From Bacteroidales bacterium (lineage in GTDB: Bacteria > Bacteroidota > Bacteroidia > Bacteroidales > UBA932), in NCBI GenBank assembly GCA_017551215.1, contig JAFZMA010000258.1, positions 1 through 6,448 of the forward strand: 6,448 nucleotides of DNA, given 5' to 3'. The position numbers and the translations under genes were made by a program. Positions 6,259 to 6,448 of the stretch are shown here, piece after piece (the stretch's first letter is position 1; each line of letters starts with the position of its first letter). The notes beneath the pieces are model-generated. The model was not told the DNA's origin, did no database searches, and saw nothing but the letters and a program-made list of their open reading frames with translations.

Positions 6259-6263
6259 ATCAT

Positions 6264-6448
6264 TTAGTTTTTATCATTGTTTTCCAAATTGTCGCAGACT
6301 ATCTCCGCAAAGTCTTTTACAGGCACTTCAGCCTTGCTTCTAATGGCCTTGTAGCACAGAGGACAGGCGGTAACAATGCTCTCAGGCTCATTCTCCATCA
6401 GGGAAGCCACACAGCTTTCTGCAATCTTGCCCTTGTCTTTCTCATCAA
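6264..6448 (-). CDS. CCG-domain (HdrB-like) Fe-S protein, C-terminal fragment
   Basis: The last 60 residues of a protein that runs off the right edge; the stop is TAA at 6266-6264. The visible part reads IVTACPLCYKAI around residues 24-35, followed by VPVKDFAEIVCDNL. The CPLC pair (C28, C31 of the fragment) fits the closing CxxC of a CCG domain, which in HdrB binds an unusual non-cubane [4Fe-4S] cluster. 'D/E-x-IVT-CP-C', then a short linker and 'PV..FAE', is typical of HdrB-like subunits of heterodisulfide reductase-type complexes; GlpC or LutA-type Fe-S proteins are less likely. Only 5 nt separate it from the cysteate synthase start, so the two are surely in one operon. The rest of the gene, and any HdrC/HdrA-like partner, lies outside the window. 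Confidence 0.7.
   Translation of the reverse strand, partial: DEKDKGKIAESCVASLMENEPESIVTACPLCYKAIRSKAEVPVKDFAEIVCDNLENNDKN

Noticed and set aside
6261..6263. ATG at 6263 overlapping the upstream stop as start of the cysteate synthase
   Set aside because: It is out of frame with the enzyme; the in-frame ATG at 6258 is used.

Overview
The window looks like chromosomal DNA of a Bacteroidales bacterium from an anaerobic habitat, possibly near the sulfonolipid-forming Rikenellaceae such as Alistipes. The reasons are SD-less, A/T-rich leaders, -7 boxes of the TAnnTTTG type seen in Bacteroidetes promoters, Bacteroidetes-style small lipoproteins, and an NADH-linked [FeFe]-hydrogenase. The genus-level guess is inference.

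Layout from left to right. (1) Positions 1-3411, minus strand: an electron-bifurcating [FeFe]-hydrogenase operon, hydB then hydA, with 11 nt between them. HydB is complete (635 aa). HydA is cut by the left edge after 497 residues, before its last H-cluster loop. No HydC/NuoE-like gene is in the window. (2) Positions 3412-3691: a divergent promoter region. (3) Positions 3692-4951, plus strand: three short exported-protein genes. They are an Ala/Glu/Val-rich heptad-repeat lipoprotein, a 161-aa lipoprotein of unknown function, and a secreted, very lysine-rich 89-aa protein with a pentapeptide tandem repeat. Strong intrinsic terminators follow the first and third, and each gene has its own promoter-like box. 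(4) Positions 4972-6448, minus strand: a PLP-dependent enzyme that reads as cysteate synthase rather than ordinary threonine synthase, preceded at 5 nt by the C-terminal end of a CCG-domain (HdrB-like) Fe-S protein that runs off the right edge.

How the genes fit together. HydA/HydB, with a HydC subunit expected elsewhere, would make or consume H2 using NADH and reduced ferredoxin together. The right-hand operon would turn phosphoserine plus sulfite into L-cysteate. In Bacteroidetes cysteate is the head-group precursor of sulfonolipids (capnine type); in Methanosarcina the homologous enzyme feeds coenzyme M synthesis. The three small exported proteins have no assignable function. Their helical, charged and partly lipid-anchored make-up suggests roles in the periplasm or envelope.

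Nothing amounts to a clear new system. The parts most worth following are the cysteate synthase/CCG-protein pair and the two low-complexity small envelope proteins. No tRNA, rRNA, CRISPR array, insertion sequence or riboswitch was recognised.
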